Positions 1 through 8,519 of a stretch of 54,062 nt of DNA are shown here, piece by piece. The position numbers and the translations under genes were made by a program. Each line of letters starts with the position of its first letter. The first letter of the stretch is position 1. The DNA comes from Crocinitomicaceae bacterium (GTDB taxonomy: Bacteria > Bacteroidota > Bacteroidia > Flavobacteriales_D > Sanyastnellaceae). Below the pieces are notes generated by a model that saw nothing but the letters and a program-made list of their open reading frames with translations, made no database searches and was not told the origin of the DNA. The DNA lies in contig NZRP01000062.1 of assembly GCA_002693775.1 (NCBI GenBank), positions 1 through 54,062 of the forward strand, given 5' to 3'.

Positions 1-151
1 CTCACCCTCTCAGTGTCAGGGTAAGAACTCATGCTGAGCGTAGCAAAGTTCGGACTCAATCAAGTATCAACACATTGACAGCGTCAAGTTGGTTAGGCAT
101 TATTTCATCTGACACTAACTTGATGTAAATTGTGAGTCTAAAATCACAACC

Positions 152-2938
152 ATGAGACTTCTATTTACTGCTTTAGCTTGTTTGATTAGTGTGAGTTTGT
201 TTGGGCAACTCCCTAATGGAAGTACTGCACCTAATTTTACTGCTGTAGACATTGACGGTCAAGAGTGGAATTTGTACACACTTCTTGACGAAGGAAAAAC
301 TGTTATTTTGCATTTTTCTGCAACTTGGTGTGGCCCTTGTTGGACTTACGCTAACGATGGTATTTTAGAAGATCTATATTCAACATTTGGACCAAATGGA
401 ACGGATGACATAATGGTTTTTTATTTAGAATCTGATGATTGGACTACAATCGCTGATTTAAACGGAACAGGAAGCTCAACTACTGGTGATTGGGTGTCTA
501 TAATAAATTTTCCTATCATCGATAATGCAGCTAATATCTTTGCCGATTATTCAAACTCATACTACCCAACTATTTACACAGTATGTCCTGACTACACTCT
601 TGTAGAGTCTGGACAAACTTCTTTTGAAGGTCATATTGAGGCTGCATTTGCACCATGTGATAATGCTGTTAATGGTGCTGCGCCATTAATGTCATATAAT
701 GGCGATACGTCGGCTTGTGGAGGAGAAGCTTGGACTGCTTCAACTGTAGTTAATAATATTGGAACAGATCAAATAACAACTATGACTCTAGAAGTAACTC
801 TTAATGGATCTGCGCAACCAGATGTAAATTGGTATGGCAACCTTGCTTCTGGTGGATCAGAAGTAATTGATCTGGGAACTTACACAGAAACTGGAAATTT
901 AGACGTTACTCTTGTCGAAGTAAATGGAGAAGATTGGGAAGCTCATCAAGATATTGATGTCGTAGGTTCTGTTGAGTCTACTACATATGTGCAAGTTAGA
1001 ATTAGAACTGACAACTGGCCAGACAATACTGGTTGGTCAATCGAAAATTCCAATGGAACTCAAATTGCTGGGGTAGCTCAAGGGCAATATGCGAACCAAC
1101 CAAATGAATTGATTATCACAGACGTTGCTTTAGATTTAAACGAATGTTATTTATTCACAATAACCGATTCATTCGGAGATGGGCTATATGCTTCACAATG
1201 GGGCTATTATAGTGATGGATATGCTCAAATCGTATCTATGTACGGTGATACAGAACTAGGAATAATATTTGACTATCAAGGTGATTCTGGTATAGAATTC
1301 TTTGAATTAACTCAAGGGATCTATCCTTTAGCAGATGATATCATCATTAATTTCGGATGTATTGACCCAGCTGCATGTAACTACGATCCATTTGCAGAGT
1401 TTGATGATGGTTCATGCACTTACCCAGGATGCACCGACTCTACAGCAATTAATTACGATGCAAATGCAGGTTGTGATGATGGAGCTTGCATTTCGTCATT
1501 TGGAGCGTTAGACATCATTGTTCCAGCTTATATGTACTACAGTGACACACTTGAAGTCAATTTGATGATAACTGGCGGAGAAGATGTATATGGCGCTTAT
1601 GCATCGTTACAATATGACACATCATTGCTTTTATTAGTAGGAGATAATCTTGGGACTTACTTTGGTGATGATGTTCTAACATCACCTGCTCAAGACATTA
1701 ATGGCATTGTTGAGTTCGGAGCAACAAATATGGGCCCTGTTTCTGGAGCAAATGGAGACGGTTTGTTTTACACTCTTCGTTTTATTCCAGTTGGACCGAT
1801 TGAGACATCGAATTCAGAAACGTTAATCTCAATAATTAATAATGAAGCATACACAAGTGAAGGACTGCCAGGTGGATTGTTTTACCCTGAAGCTTCAACA
1901 GTAGAAATTATCTATGAAGCTGAAGTTTGGCCAGGTGATCTTAATCATGATTATGAAGTTAATGTTAGTGACATTTTACCTATCGGATATTTTTATGGTG
2001 AAACAGGACCGGAACGTCCAGACGCAACATTGCAATGGGAATCTCAGCCATGTCCATTATGGGATGTAGGTATGGATTTCCCTGGAGATGGGTTTTATAA
2101 AGTTTTTGCTGATGGAAATGGGGATGGTGAAATACAGTTATCAGACCAAATAGCAGTTGGAATAAACATTAACCAATCAGTAGTTGGAATGGCCCCATTT
2201 GAAGATGAATTGAATATGATGGGAGGAGGGGATATTACGCCAGTAGTTATCTCTTCTGCATTTAATCCAAATACAATAGACATAGATGTTGAAAATGAGG
2301 TGACATTTGTTGTTTCTGCAACAACAGACATTAGTAATCAAAATCTTTTCCACGGAATTAGTGTTTCAATGGACCTGTCTGAAATATTGAATGATGCTAA
2401 TAATGTGAGTGTAGATTATTCCAATTCTGGTATGGGTGAATTAAACAGTTCGATGATTGCATTGGATTATGCGGAAGATTACCAACTGGATGTTGCTATT
2501 ACTCGCACCAATAACAATTACTTGCTTGGTGAATTCGAGCTTTTCAGTATCACCTTGCCATTAATTGATTTACCATCTGGAGAATATCAGATTCCAATTA
2601 ATGTAAATGAATCTAACAATTCTGAAGGCGCTTCAGTTTCAACAACAGTTATCCCTTCAACATTAATAATAAATAATTCAAATAGCATTGAGGAACAATC
2701 AAATTGTAATATCAATGTCTACCCTAACCCAGCATCAAACAACCTCACAGTTGACTTGGGTGATTTGAATGGGATTAACACAACCATTAAGCTCTATGAT
2801 TCATCAAGCAAACTTGTCTTTGAGAAGCAATCAACTTCAACTCTAACGATTGATATTTCTGGCTTTTCTAAAGGCATGTATTCACTTGAGATTTCAACTG
2901 ACGAAAACGTCTTTAGGAGTCAAGTGATTATTGACTAA
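152..2938 (+). CDS. Secreted modular protein: thioredoxin fold, cohesin-like and dockerin-like modules, T9SS sorting domain
   Basis: A 928-residue exported protein. A signal peptide (about residues 1-19) is followed by a TlpA/thioredoxin-like domain with the redox motif WCGPC at residues 59-63. Around 403-449 are two Cys-rich repeats of the type GCxDPxACNYDPxAxxDDGSC, common in secreted Bacteroidota proteins. Residues about 452-590 look like a cohesin-type beta sandwich. Two calcium-loop motifs of the DxNxDxxxxxxD kind follow at about 595 and 653, as in dockerins. The C-terminus (about 855-928) has YPNPASNNL and a final beta-rich segment, a type A T9SS sorting signal, so the protein should reach the cell surface or medium. 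The thioredoxin motif, repeats and sorting domain are clear; the cohesin and dockerin assignments are my reading of residue patterns. It ends 3 bases from the convergent integrase stop, with no terminator between. Substrate unknown. Confidence 0.8.
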   Translation: MRLLFTALACLISVSLFGQLPNGSTAPNFTAVDIDGQEWNLYTLLDEGKTVILHFSATWCGPCWTYANDGILEDLYSTFGPNGTDDIMVFYLESDDWTTIADLNGTGSSTTGDWVSIINFPIIDNAANIFADYSNSYYPTIYTVCPDYTLVESGQTSFEGHIEAAFAPCDNAVNGAAPLMSYNGDTSACGGEAWTASTVVNNIGTDQITTMTLEVTLNGSAQPDVNWYGNLASGGSEVIDLGTYTETGNLDVTLVEVNGEDWEAHQDIDVVGSVESTTYVQVRIRTDNWPDNTGWSIENSNGTQIAGVAQGQYANQPNELIITDVALDLNECYLFTITDSFGDGLYASQWGYYSDGYAQIVSMYGDTELGIIFDYQGDSGIEFFELTQGIYPLADDIIINFGCIDPAACNYDPFAEFDDGSCTYPGCTDSTAINYDANAGCDDGACISSFGALDIIVPAYMYYSDTLEVNLMITGGEDVYGAYASLQYDTSLLLLVGDNLGTYFGDDVLTSPAQDINGIVEFGATNMGPVSGANGDGLFYTLRFIPVGPIETSNSETLISIINNEAYTSEGLPGGLFYPEASTVEIIYEAEVWPGDLNHDYEVNVSDILPIGYFYGETGPERPDATLQWESQPCPLWDVGMDFPGDGFYKVFADGNGDGEIQLSDQIAVGININQSVVGMAPFEDELNMMGGGDITPVVISSAFNPNTIDIDVENEVTFVVSATTDISNQNLFHGISVSMDLSEILNDANNVSVDYSNSGMGELNSSMIALDYAEDYQLDVAITRTNNNYLLGEFELFSITLPLIDLPSGEYQIPINVNESNNSEGASVSTTVIPSTLIINNSNSIEEQSNCNINVYPNPASNNLTVDLGDLNGINTTIKLYDSSSKLVFEKQSTSTLTIDISGFSKGMYSLEISTDENVFRSQVIID

Positions 2939-2941
2939 TTA

Positions 2942-4276
2942 CTACGCTGCTTTCTGCTTCAAAGCCTCTCTGATCTTCTCAGAAGCTTTAGATGAAGTCT
3001 CAAACCTATCAATGTTCAAATAGGTCTTCAAAGTACTCTCAGACTCATGCCCAGTTAATGACATTAATTCATTGACTGAAAGGACTTCAAGGGAGTGCAT
3101 ATTCGTGGCAAATGTCCTTCTTGCTGTGTGAAGAGTTACAAGCTCATATATGGGCTTTCTGATGGCTTTAGAAGCGGTCATGCTAGTTGATGGAGTCTCA
3201 ACCATTCTTGTGATTCCAGCAAGCTTGAGAACCTTCTTGATAGTGGCATTCATCTTCTGCTCATTGATGGCATCAGGAAGCCTTCCATTGTGCTTATTGA
3301 TGATTCTCTGAGCAGCATCAAGAACTGGAACCTTGACTGGTGAATTGGTCTTGGATTGGATGAAAGTGATGTATTCAGGACAGCTTCCTCCATTGTCATC
3401 CCAAGCATCTTTAATCAGCTCTGGGAACTTCTTCAAATCAGAAATCCTCACTCCTGTCCAACAGGCCAACAGAAACAAATCTCGGACTGTTTCAAGAGCA
3501 GTGATGGTTTGGCCAAACTTGCCTTTAGAAGGCAGCTTAACAGCCTCTAAAAGGGCTAAGTCCTCAAGGGTTAAATGCACCTTGAGTGTCTTGACTTGCT
3601 TGGGGCTGAAATAGGCCTCCATATGGGCTCTATTGTCATGCAAATTGGTTGTGTAGGACTCTTTCAACCACATCTTAATCACCTTCACATCCTTGGCAAT
3701 GGTATTGATGCTTATTCCTTGCTTTACTCTGAATCTTTTGTAGCCATCCAGAAGTTCTCTATTCCAATTTTCAAAGCTTATTTGATGTCCAACATGCTTG
3801 ATGGCATATTGACAAAGTTGGTCATGAACAGTCTTGTATTTCTGGATTGTTCTGTGGCTGATTTTCTTACCCTTTCCATTCAATCTGTTGTGTGCATCAT
3901 CAATGAATTCTTTCACCCATTGGTTAAATGTGAGATGCTTTGATGAAGCTCTCTGTTTGCCCTTCATCTTGCGGTTCCATCCTTCTTTGAACTCAAGCCA
4001 TGTAGGAGCCTTTCCAAGGTCTAATGTGAGTTCATGGATGATTGAATGAATCAAGTCTTCTTGAGTGTCTAAACGCTTGTTTAAGACCTCATAATCCATC
4101 CTCTCATTGCGGTGGATAGATTGAAGGATTTTGATTCTTTGCTTGCCTTTATTCCAACGATCACTTGGCACACTCAAGCCCATTCCAAGCCTTCTCTTCT
4201 TGCCATCATAAATGAACTGGGCAACAACAGATGATTGTGGGTTTTGAGGTCGTGAAAGTTGAAATGAAATGTTCAT
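2942..4276 (-). CDS. Tyrosine recombinase / phage-type integrase
   Basis: Site-specific recombinase of the tyrosine family, 444 residues from the ATG at 4276 (a TTG two codons upstream is less likely). The N-terminal part resembles the arm-binding domain of Bacteroidota integrases, followed by a SAM-like core-binding domain (about 115-215). The catalytic set is complete: Arg277 in WTGVR, Lys309 in the beta-hairpin, His383 and Arg386 in HTARR, His410 in LTGHES and the nucleophile Tyr419 in LKTYL. It is therefore probably active. It is read away from tRNA-Glu, 175 bases downstream of the tRNA 3' end, a classic position for the integrase of a tRNA-targeting element. No excisionase, relaxase or phage gene is visible in the window, and I found no second copy of the tRNA 3' end, so the element is either incomplete or extends past the left edge. 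Confidence 0.9.
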   Translation of the reverse strand: MNISFQLSRPQNPQSSVVAQFIYDGKKRRLGMGLSVPSDRWNKGKQRIKILQSIHRNERMDYEVLNKRLDTQEDLIHSIIHELTLDLGKAPTWLEFKEGWNRKMKGKQRASSKHLTFNQWVKEFIDDAHNRLNGKGKKISHRTIQKYKTVHDQLCQYAIKHVGHQISFENWNRELLDGYKRFRVKQGISINTIAKDVKVIKMWLKESYTTNLHDNRAHMEAYFSPKQVKTLKVHLTLEDLALLEAVKLPSKGKFGQTITALETVRDLFLLACWTGVRISDLKKFPELIKDAWDDNGGSCPEYITFIQSKTNSPVKVPVLDAAQRIINKHNGRLPDAINEQKMNATIKKVLKLAGITRMVETPSTSMTASKAIRKPIYELVTLHTARRTFATNMHSLEVLSVNELMSLTGHESESTLKTYLNIDRFETSSKASEKIREALKQKAA

Positions 4277-4379
4277 CAGCAATCAAAAATGGGTTTTGTT
4301 GTTCCCATTGTTGTGCCGAAAGTAGTCCCCTCATTTTTCTAAACATGTAAAAACCTAACTACGTTTTTCACACTTTATG

Positions 4380-4394
4380 CCCACGTTTAGTGGG
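4380..4394. other. Short hairpin upstream of the integrase
   Basis: A 5-bp perfect inverted repeat, CCCAC and GTGGG around the loop GTTTA, lies between the integrase start and the tRNA terminator. It has no adjacent T-run, so it is not a standard terminator. It could be an integrase or regulator binding site; this is inference only. Confidence 0.25.
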
Positions 4395-4413
4395 TTACAG
4401 GAAGTCTTGAATG

Positions 4414-4443
4414 AAAAAACCCCACATCTGTTAGGATGCAGGG
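4414..4443 (-). terminator. Rho-independent terminator after tRNA-Glu
   Basis: Read on the minus strand: CCCTGCATC, loop CTAACA, GATGTGGGG, then six T. The nine-pair stem contains two G-U pairs. It starts 8 bases past the tRNA CCA end and would end a proS/tRNA-Glu transcript before the integrase. Confidence 0.75.
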
Positions 4444-4451
4444 AATGAGTT

Positions 4452-4526
4452 TGGTAGCCCGTAGGGGATTCGAACCCCTGCTACCAGGATGAAAACCTGG
4501 CGTCCTAACCCCTAGACGAACGGGCC
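4452..4526 (-). tRNA. tRNA-Glu (anticodon UUC)
   Basis: The minus strand folds as a complete tRNA: acceptor stem GGCCCGT paired with ACGGGCT (one G-U at the first pair), anticodon stem CCAGG/CCTGG enclosing the loop TTTTCAT with anticodon TTC, T-arm with GGTTCGAATCC, discriminator A and an encoded CCA (4452-4454). It lies 56 bases downstream of proS on the same strand and may be cotranscribed with it. The integrase gene follows on the same strand, so the 3' end of this tRNA is the natural candidate attachment site. Confidence 0.96.
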
Positions 4527-4582
4527 ATAGAGGGGTGCAAAGATAGTGAGTCTTTTTAGTTTTACAAGAAAAAAAACGGAAA

Positions 4583-6055
4583 TTAATATGCTTTTGCGAA
4601 TAGAACGCGGCGTGCGCTAGGGTTGCCAGTTTTAATACATATGCCGGGAGTGGTGTCGTCTTCGAAAGGTAGACAACGGATTGAGGCTTTAGTGAGTTGA
4701 GAAATAAGATCTTCCGTTTCCGCTGTGCCGTCCCAATGCGCCATAACGAATTTACCGTCCTTGATTGCTGCTGTGAACTCGTCCCATGTGTTTGCTTCGA
4801 CTGTATTTTCATTAAGGCGAGTTTTAGCTGAACAGAATAGATCTGTTTGGATTAAGTCGAGAGTTGATCTGACTAGGGTAGGAAGGTTTTCTAGTGACTC
4901 AAACGATTTAGTACGTGTGTCTCTGCGGGCGAGTTCGCAGGTGCCGTTTTCGAGGTCGCGCGGGCCTAAGGCAATACGTAGGGGTACCCCTTTTAGCTCG
5001 TATTCAGCGAATTTCCATCCTGAACGCTTGGCGTCATCGTCGTCAAGTTTTACGCGTATTCCAGCGGCTTTAAGATCAGCTTCGACTTCACGGCATTTAG
5101 AGACGATTTCCTCCATTTGTTCTTGGCCCTTGTAGATAGGTACGATAACCACTTCGATAGGAGCGAGTTTTGGGGGAAGGACTAGGCCGGCATCGTCAGA
5201 GTGAGTCATAATAAGGGCTCCCATCAAGCGAGTGGATACGCCCCATGATGTAGCCCAAACAAGTTCTTGACCACCGTCTTTGGTAGCGAATTTCACGTCG
5301 AATGCTCGGGCAAAGTTTTGGCCTAAAAAATGAGAAGTTCCAGCTTGGAGAGCCTTTCCATCCTGCATCATAGCTTCGATGCACAGGGTGTCAAGTGCAC
5401 CTGCGAAACGCTCGGATTCAGTCTTATTACCCTTCACAACAGGCATCGCCATCCAATCCTCAGCGAATTTTCCGTACACGTTGAGCATTCTCATCGTTTC
5501 TTCCTCAGCCTCAGCTTGGGTTGCGTGGGCAGTGTGGCCCTCTTGCCACAAGAACTCAGTTGTACGCAGGAAAAGGCGCGTACGCATCTCCCAACGAACT
5601 ACGTTAGCCCATTGGTTGACTAGAAGTGGAAGGTCGCGGTAGCTCTGAATCCACTTTTTGTATGTATTCCAAATAATCGTTTCACTCGTCGGACGCACAA
5701 TCAGCTCCTCGTCAAGCTTAGCATCTGGATCCACCACAACTCCGTCTCCATCAGGGTTATTCTTAAGGCGATAGTGAGTGATTACTGCACACTCCTTGGC
5801 AAATCCCTCAACATGGTTAGCCTCCTTAGACAAGTAAGACTTGGGGATGAATAGAGGGAAATACGCGTTAGAGTGGCCTGTTTCCTTGAACATTCCATCT
5901 AGCACCTCCTTCATTCTTTCCCAGATCGCATACCCATAGGGCTTGATCACCATGCATCCTTTCACATCGCTGTGCTGAGCAAGATCTGCATCGACAACAA
6001 TTTCATTATACCACTTACTATAGTCTTCGCTTCTAGGTGTGAGCTTTTTCGCCAT
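4583..6055 (-). CDS. proS: Proline--tRNA ligase, archaeal/eukaryotic-like form
   Basis: Class II aminoacyl-tRNA synthetase that charges tRNA-Pro, 490 residues from the ATG at 6055 ([15 protein letters not shown]). The open frame continues upstream to 6175, but that part would overlap the divergent lipoprotein gene and is unlike the family. Visible landmarks: motif 2 region [20 protein letters not shown], motif 3 region [20 protein letters not shown], an anticodon-binding domain with [16 protein letters not shown], and the typical C-terminal extension ending in a terminal Tyr (LFAKAY). The length of about 490 and the C-terminal domain mark the archaeal/eukaryotic-like class without the long bacterial editing insertion. 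A -7 element TACTTTTG sits 27 bases upstream of the start. tRNA-Glu and a terminator follow downstream. Confidence 0.97.
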   Translation of the reverse strand: MAKKLTPRSEDYSKWYNEIVVDADLAQHSDVKGCMVIKPYGYAIWERMKEVLDGMFKETGHSNAYFPLFIPKSYLSKEANHVEGFAKECAVITHYRLKNNPDGDGVVVDPDAKLDEELIVRPTSETIIWNTYKKWIQSYRDLPLLVNQWANVVRWEMRTRLFLRTTEFLWQEGHTAHATQAEAEEETMRMLNVYGKFAEDWMAMPVVKGNKTESERFAGALDTLCIEAMMQDGKALQAGTSHFLGQNFARAFDVKFATKDGGQELVWATSWGVSTRLMGALIMTHSDDAGLVLPPKLAPIEVVIVPIYKGQEQMEEIVSKCREVEADLKAAGIRVKLDDDDAKRSGWKFAEYELKGVPLRIALGPRDLENGTCELARRDTRTKSFESLENLPTLVRSTLDLIQTDLFCSAKTRLNENTVEANTWDEFTAAIKDGKFVMAHWDGTAETEDLISQLTKASIRCLPFEDDTTPGICIKTGNPSARRVLFAKAY

Positions 6056-6081
6056 TTGGGTTTGGTACGATTTGTGTGTTA

Positions 6082-6089
6082 CAAAAGTA
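6082..6089 (-). promoter_or_regulatory. Promoter -7 element of proS
   Basis: TACTTTTG on the minus strand is an exact match to the Bacteroidota -7 consensus TAnnTTTG, 26 bases before the proS ATG. I see no good -33 TTG at the usual 19-base distance, so the assignment rests on the -7 box and its position in a 67-base divergent gap. Confidence 0.55.
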
Positions 6090-6122
6090 CAAATATGATT
6101 ACCTTGCATATCTAATAAAGTC

Positions 6123-7001
6123 ATGGATTTAACTAGACATAATTTTTTGCTCATTATAACCTTGGTGTTATCCATAGGACTTGCTGGCTGTTCTCTTAGC
6201 CCAAACCTTAACAGCAGTCTTGAATCCGACGAACTTTACCTCAACAAAAGCGAGGAGTTTATTACTGATGCAGCATACCTGCAACACGCTTATAATGTAA
6301 GCAGTCATGAAATCAATATGGTAAACGTAGATTCCGAGCCAACACATAGCTACGAGGCATTATGCGAGAACTCATTTGGTAACAGCTGGGGATCAAACTT
6401 TTACGGCTACTCTCCGTTTGGGTACGGGATAAACAACGGATGGGGCAACTCGTTTGGATTCTCCCCATTTGGCGGAATGAATAACGGCTGGGGCATGAAT
6501 TATGGTTACGGCATGGGTTACGACCCATACAGCTGGAACAACGGCTGGGGAAACAACAGCTGGGGCATGAATTACGGCATGGGCTACGGCATGGGCTACG
6601 GCTGGGGAAATGGCTGGGGAAACAACGGGTTTGGTTGGAACAACTGGGGTATCGGCGACACATACACATCGTCAACTACCATCATTAAGCCGAGAACTCC
6701 GTACAACACCAATGTTATCTCAAATAGCACATACAGCGGAGGAAGAGCGCAGAGTAATAGGAGCACAACAGTAGATCCTACTCCTGTAAGGCCGAATAAC
6801 ACGACTAGAACTAACAACTCAAGTTGGAATAATGGTTATAATCGTGGGAATAGTGGAAACAATAGCAACTACAACAGTAGAAGCAAGAGTAACTACAAGA
6901 GGGAGCCTACAAACAGGCCAGCTACTAGACCTACGACAAGACCATCTAGCGGAAGATCGTCAGGGTCTTCAAGCGGAAGCTCATCGAGAGGACGTAGATA
7001 A
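6123..7001 (+). CDS. Gly/Asn/Trp/Tyr-rich lipoprotein of unknown function
   Basis: I do not recognise a family. The 292-residue product starts with a lipoprotein signal; the lipobox LAGC puts the lipidated Cys at residue 23. Residues about 85-180 are a low-complexity stretch built from GWGN, NNGWG and MGYG units, rich in Gly, Asn, Trp, Tyr and Met. The C-terminal third is Ser, Thr, Arg and Asn rich, ends in RGRR and looks disordered. The composition suggests an extracytoplasmic, sticky or structural role, but this is inference. The start codon lies 67 bases from the divergent proS start. Only 11 bases separate its stop from the downstream FadL-like barrel gene, so the two are probably one operon and the lipoprotein may work at the outer membrane with it. 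Confidence 0.8.
   Translation: MDLTRHNFLLIITLVLSIGLAGCSLSPNLNSSLESDELYLNKSEEFITDAAYLQHAYNVSSHEINMVNVDSEPTHSYEALCENSFGNSWGSNFYGYSPFGYGINNGWGNSFGFSPFGGMNNGWGMNYGYGMGYDPYSWNNGWGNNSWGMNYGMGYGMGYGWGNGWGNNGFGWNNWGIGDTYTSSTTIIKPRTPYNTNVISNSTYSGGRAQSNRSTTVDPTPVRPNNTTRTNNSSWNNGYNRGNSGNNSNYNSRSKSNYKREPTNRPATRPTTRPSSGRSSGSSSGSSSRGRR
6433..6660 (+). repeat. Low-complexity coding repeat (GWGN / MGYG units)
   Basis: Irregular repetition of codons for Gly-Trp-Gly-Asn and Met-Gly-Tyr-Gly; for example, ggcatgggctac occurs twice in direct succession around 6579-6602. The period is not constant, so this is a degenerate coding repeat rather than a strict tandem array. Confidence 0.7.
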
Positions 7002-7012
7002 ATCTGAACTTT

Positions 7013-8500
7013 ATGAAAAATTTCAGATTACTCATTTTACTTGGGGCAATTTTTATGTGCACTAACAGTGATGCACTTGCCCAAAACGAATTGGACGTTT
7101 TTAGATTTTCTAGAGATAGTCCTATTCTTACAGTTAGAGCAACTGGAATGGGTGGAGCTTATGGTGCTTTAGGAGCGGATTTGAGTTCTGCTGGATTGAA
7201 CCCTGCTGGGTTAGGAATGTACAGGAGGTCTGATATGAGCGCTGCCATTTCAATTAACTCGAAAAATGTCAAGGCAAACCACAACTTGATAATTACTTCT
7301 GCCTCGAAGGCACAGACTGATATTGGATCGTTTGGCGTAGCCTTAACGACTCCCAGCGTGAATCCTGATATGCCTTTTGTCACGATCGCATATAACTTTC
7401 AGAAGAGAGCTATCTACTCTGGGGTGATAGATTTAGATAGATCTAATCTCAACAGTAGTTTACTTGGAGTGTTTCACAATAATGTAGAAGGAACAACTGA
7501 TTACACTAATCTTGATAATGGAAGCGCTTTTACTTTTTCTTCGAGTCTAGCTTGGTATGCATATTTACTTGACCCCAATGGGAGTCAGATTGATTCATAC
7601 ACAACTCCTTTTGACACCAACGAAGAAGTAGAGTATAGCTACTTTATGGAAGAGGATGGAACAAAGGATGAGCATCAGTTTTCTATAGGTTGTACATTGA
7701 ACGAGATTATTTCAGTGGGTGCAACAGTATCTAGCTCTAACATCTCTTACTCACAGCAAAGCACTCATAGCGAGACAGTGCTTGACCCTGATTCAGATGT
7801 AGCATCTTGGGAATACACAAACACATTATTTATAGATGGTTCTGGTTACAACTTAAAACTTGGTGCTATTGCGAACGCTGATTGGCTAAAGTTGGGATTG
7901 GCTTGGCATAGCCCTACAAGATTTAATCTAGTGGATACTTACTGGAACTCAGTAAACAGCTATTTTAAGGATGGCTCTTTTTACAATCCTGAATCACCTA
8001 CGGGAAGCTATGAGTACTATTTGAGAACTCCTTCAAAGCTCATATTGAGTTCAGCCGTTATAGTTGACAAGTATGTAATTATAACTGCCGATTATGAGAC
8101 TATTGATTTGTCTAAGGGTAGTCTTGAGGGTATAGACAACTGGAGCATTCCTTATGGATTTGATGCGGAAAATGCAGCAGTAGAAACGAGTTACACAAGG
8201 ACGCATGAAGCGAGGATAGGTTTAGAGGCTAGAATTAATAAGTACTGGAGAGCAAGAATAGGATCAGGTTTAACTACTTCACCGTTTACCAATGAAGCTG
8301 GTGTTGAGGCTAATCCTGCAAGAACTAGATTCAGTTTGGGTGCAGAATATAGATTAGAGGAAAAGTACTTGGGAATAGCTTGGACCGGGTCTTGGTATGA
8401 TGAAGACCTTTATGTTACAGACCCTTCACTACAAGGCACACCAATTAACCTATCAGTATCTCAAACAATGCTAGTAATAGGTGGTGGAATACGCTTTTAA
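7013..8500 (+). CDS. Outer membrane beta-barrel protein, OmpP1/FadL-like
   Basis: A 495-residue protein with a Sec signal peptide (cleavage near the end of SDALAQ) and the N-terminal pattern RATGMGGAYGALGADLSSAG followed by LNPAGLG. This is the characteristic start of the FadL/OmpP1/TodX-like barrels that Bacteroidota annotations often call hemin receptor. The rest alternates short polar and aromatic strands, as expected for a barrel, and ends in an amphipathic strand (MLVIGGGIRF) with terminal Phe, the usual outer-membrane insertion signal. Relatives import hydrophobic compounds; the substrate here cannot be told from sequence. It follows the Gly/Trp-rich lipoprotein by 11 bases, and its stop is 19 bases from the convergent coiled-coil gene, with no terminator visible between them. 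Confidence 0.82.
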   Translation: MKNFRLLILLGAIFMCTNSDALAQNELDVFRFSRDSPILTVRATGMGGAYGALGADLSSAGLNPAGLGMYRRSDMSAAISINSKNVKANHNLIITSASKAQTDIGSFGVALTTPSVNPDMPFVTIAYNFQKRAIYSGVIDLDRSNLNSSLLGVFHNNVEGTTDYTNLDNGSAFTFSSSLAWYAYLLDPNGSQIDSYTTPFDTNEEVEYSYFMEEDGTKDEHQFSIGCTLNEIISVGATVSSSNISYSQQSTHSETVLDPDSDVASWEYTNTLFIDGSGYNLKLGAIANADWLKLGLAWHSPTRFNLVDTYWNSVNSYFKDGSFYNPESPTGSYEYYLRTPSKLILSSAVIVDKYVIITADYETIDLSKGSLEGIDNWSIPYGFDAENAAVETSYTRTHEARIGLEARINKYWRARIGSGLTTSPFTNEAGVEANPARTRFSLGAEYRLEEKYLGIAWTGSWYDEDLYVTDPSLQGTPINLSVSQTMLVIGGGIRF

Positions 8501-8519
8501 AAAATTCTAATACAGCCTA

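Noticed and set aside
1-151. Short inverted repeats (AGTGTCAG/CTGACACT and TCAAGTT/AACTTGA) before the first gene
   Set aside because: Arms are 7-8 bases and far apart or offset, with no T-run and no convincing promoter; the stretch holds nothing I can support.
1-4440. Second copy of the tRNA-Glu 3' end as an attachment-site repeat
   Set aside because: I scanned for the T-arm and acceptor sequence left of the tRNA and found none; an att repeat could still lie outside the window.
4387-4812. Open frame on the minus strand, 141 codons
   Set aside because: It runs through tRNA-Glu and its terminator and into the 3' end of proS in another frame; composition is not protein-like.
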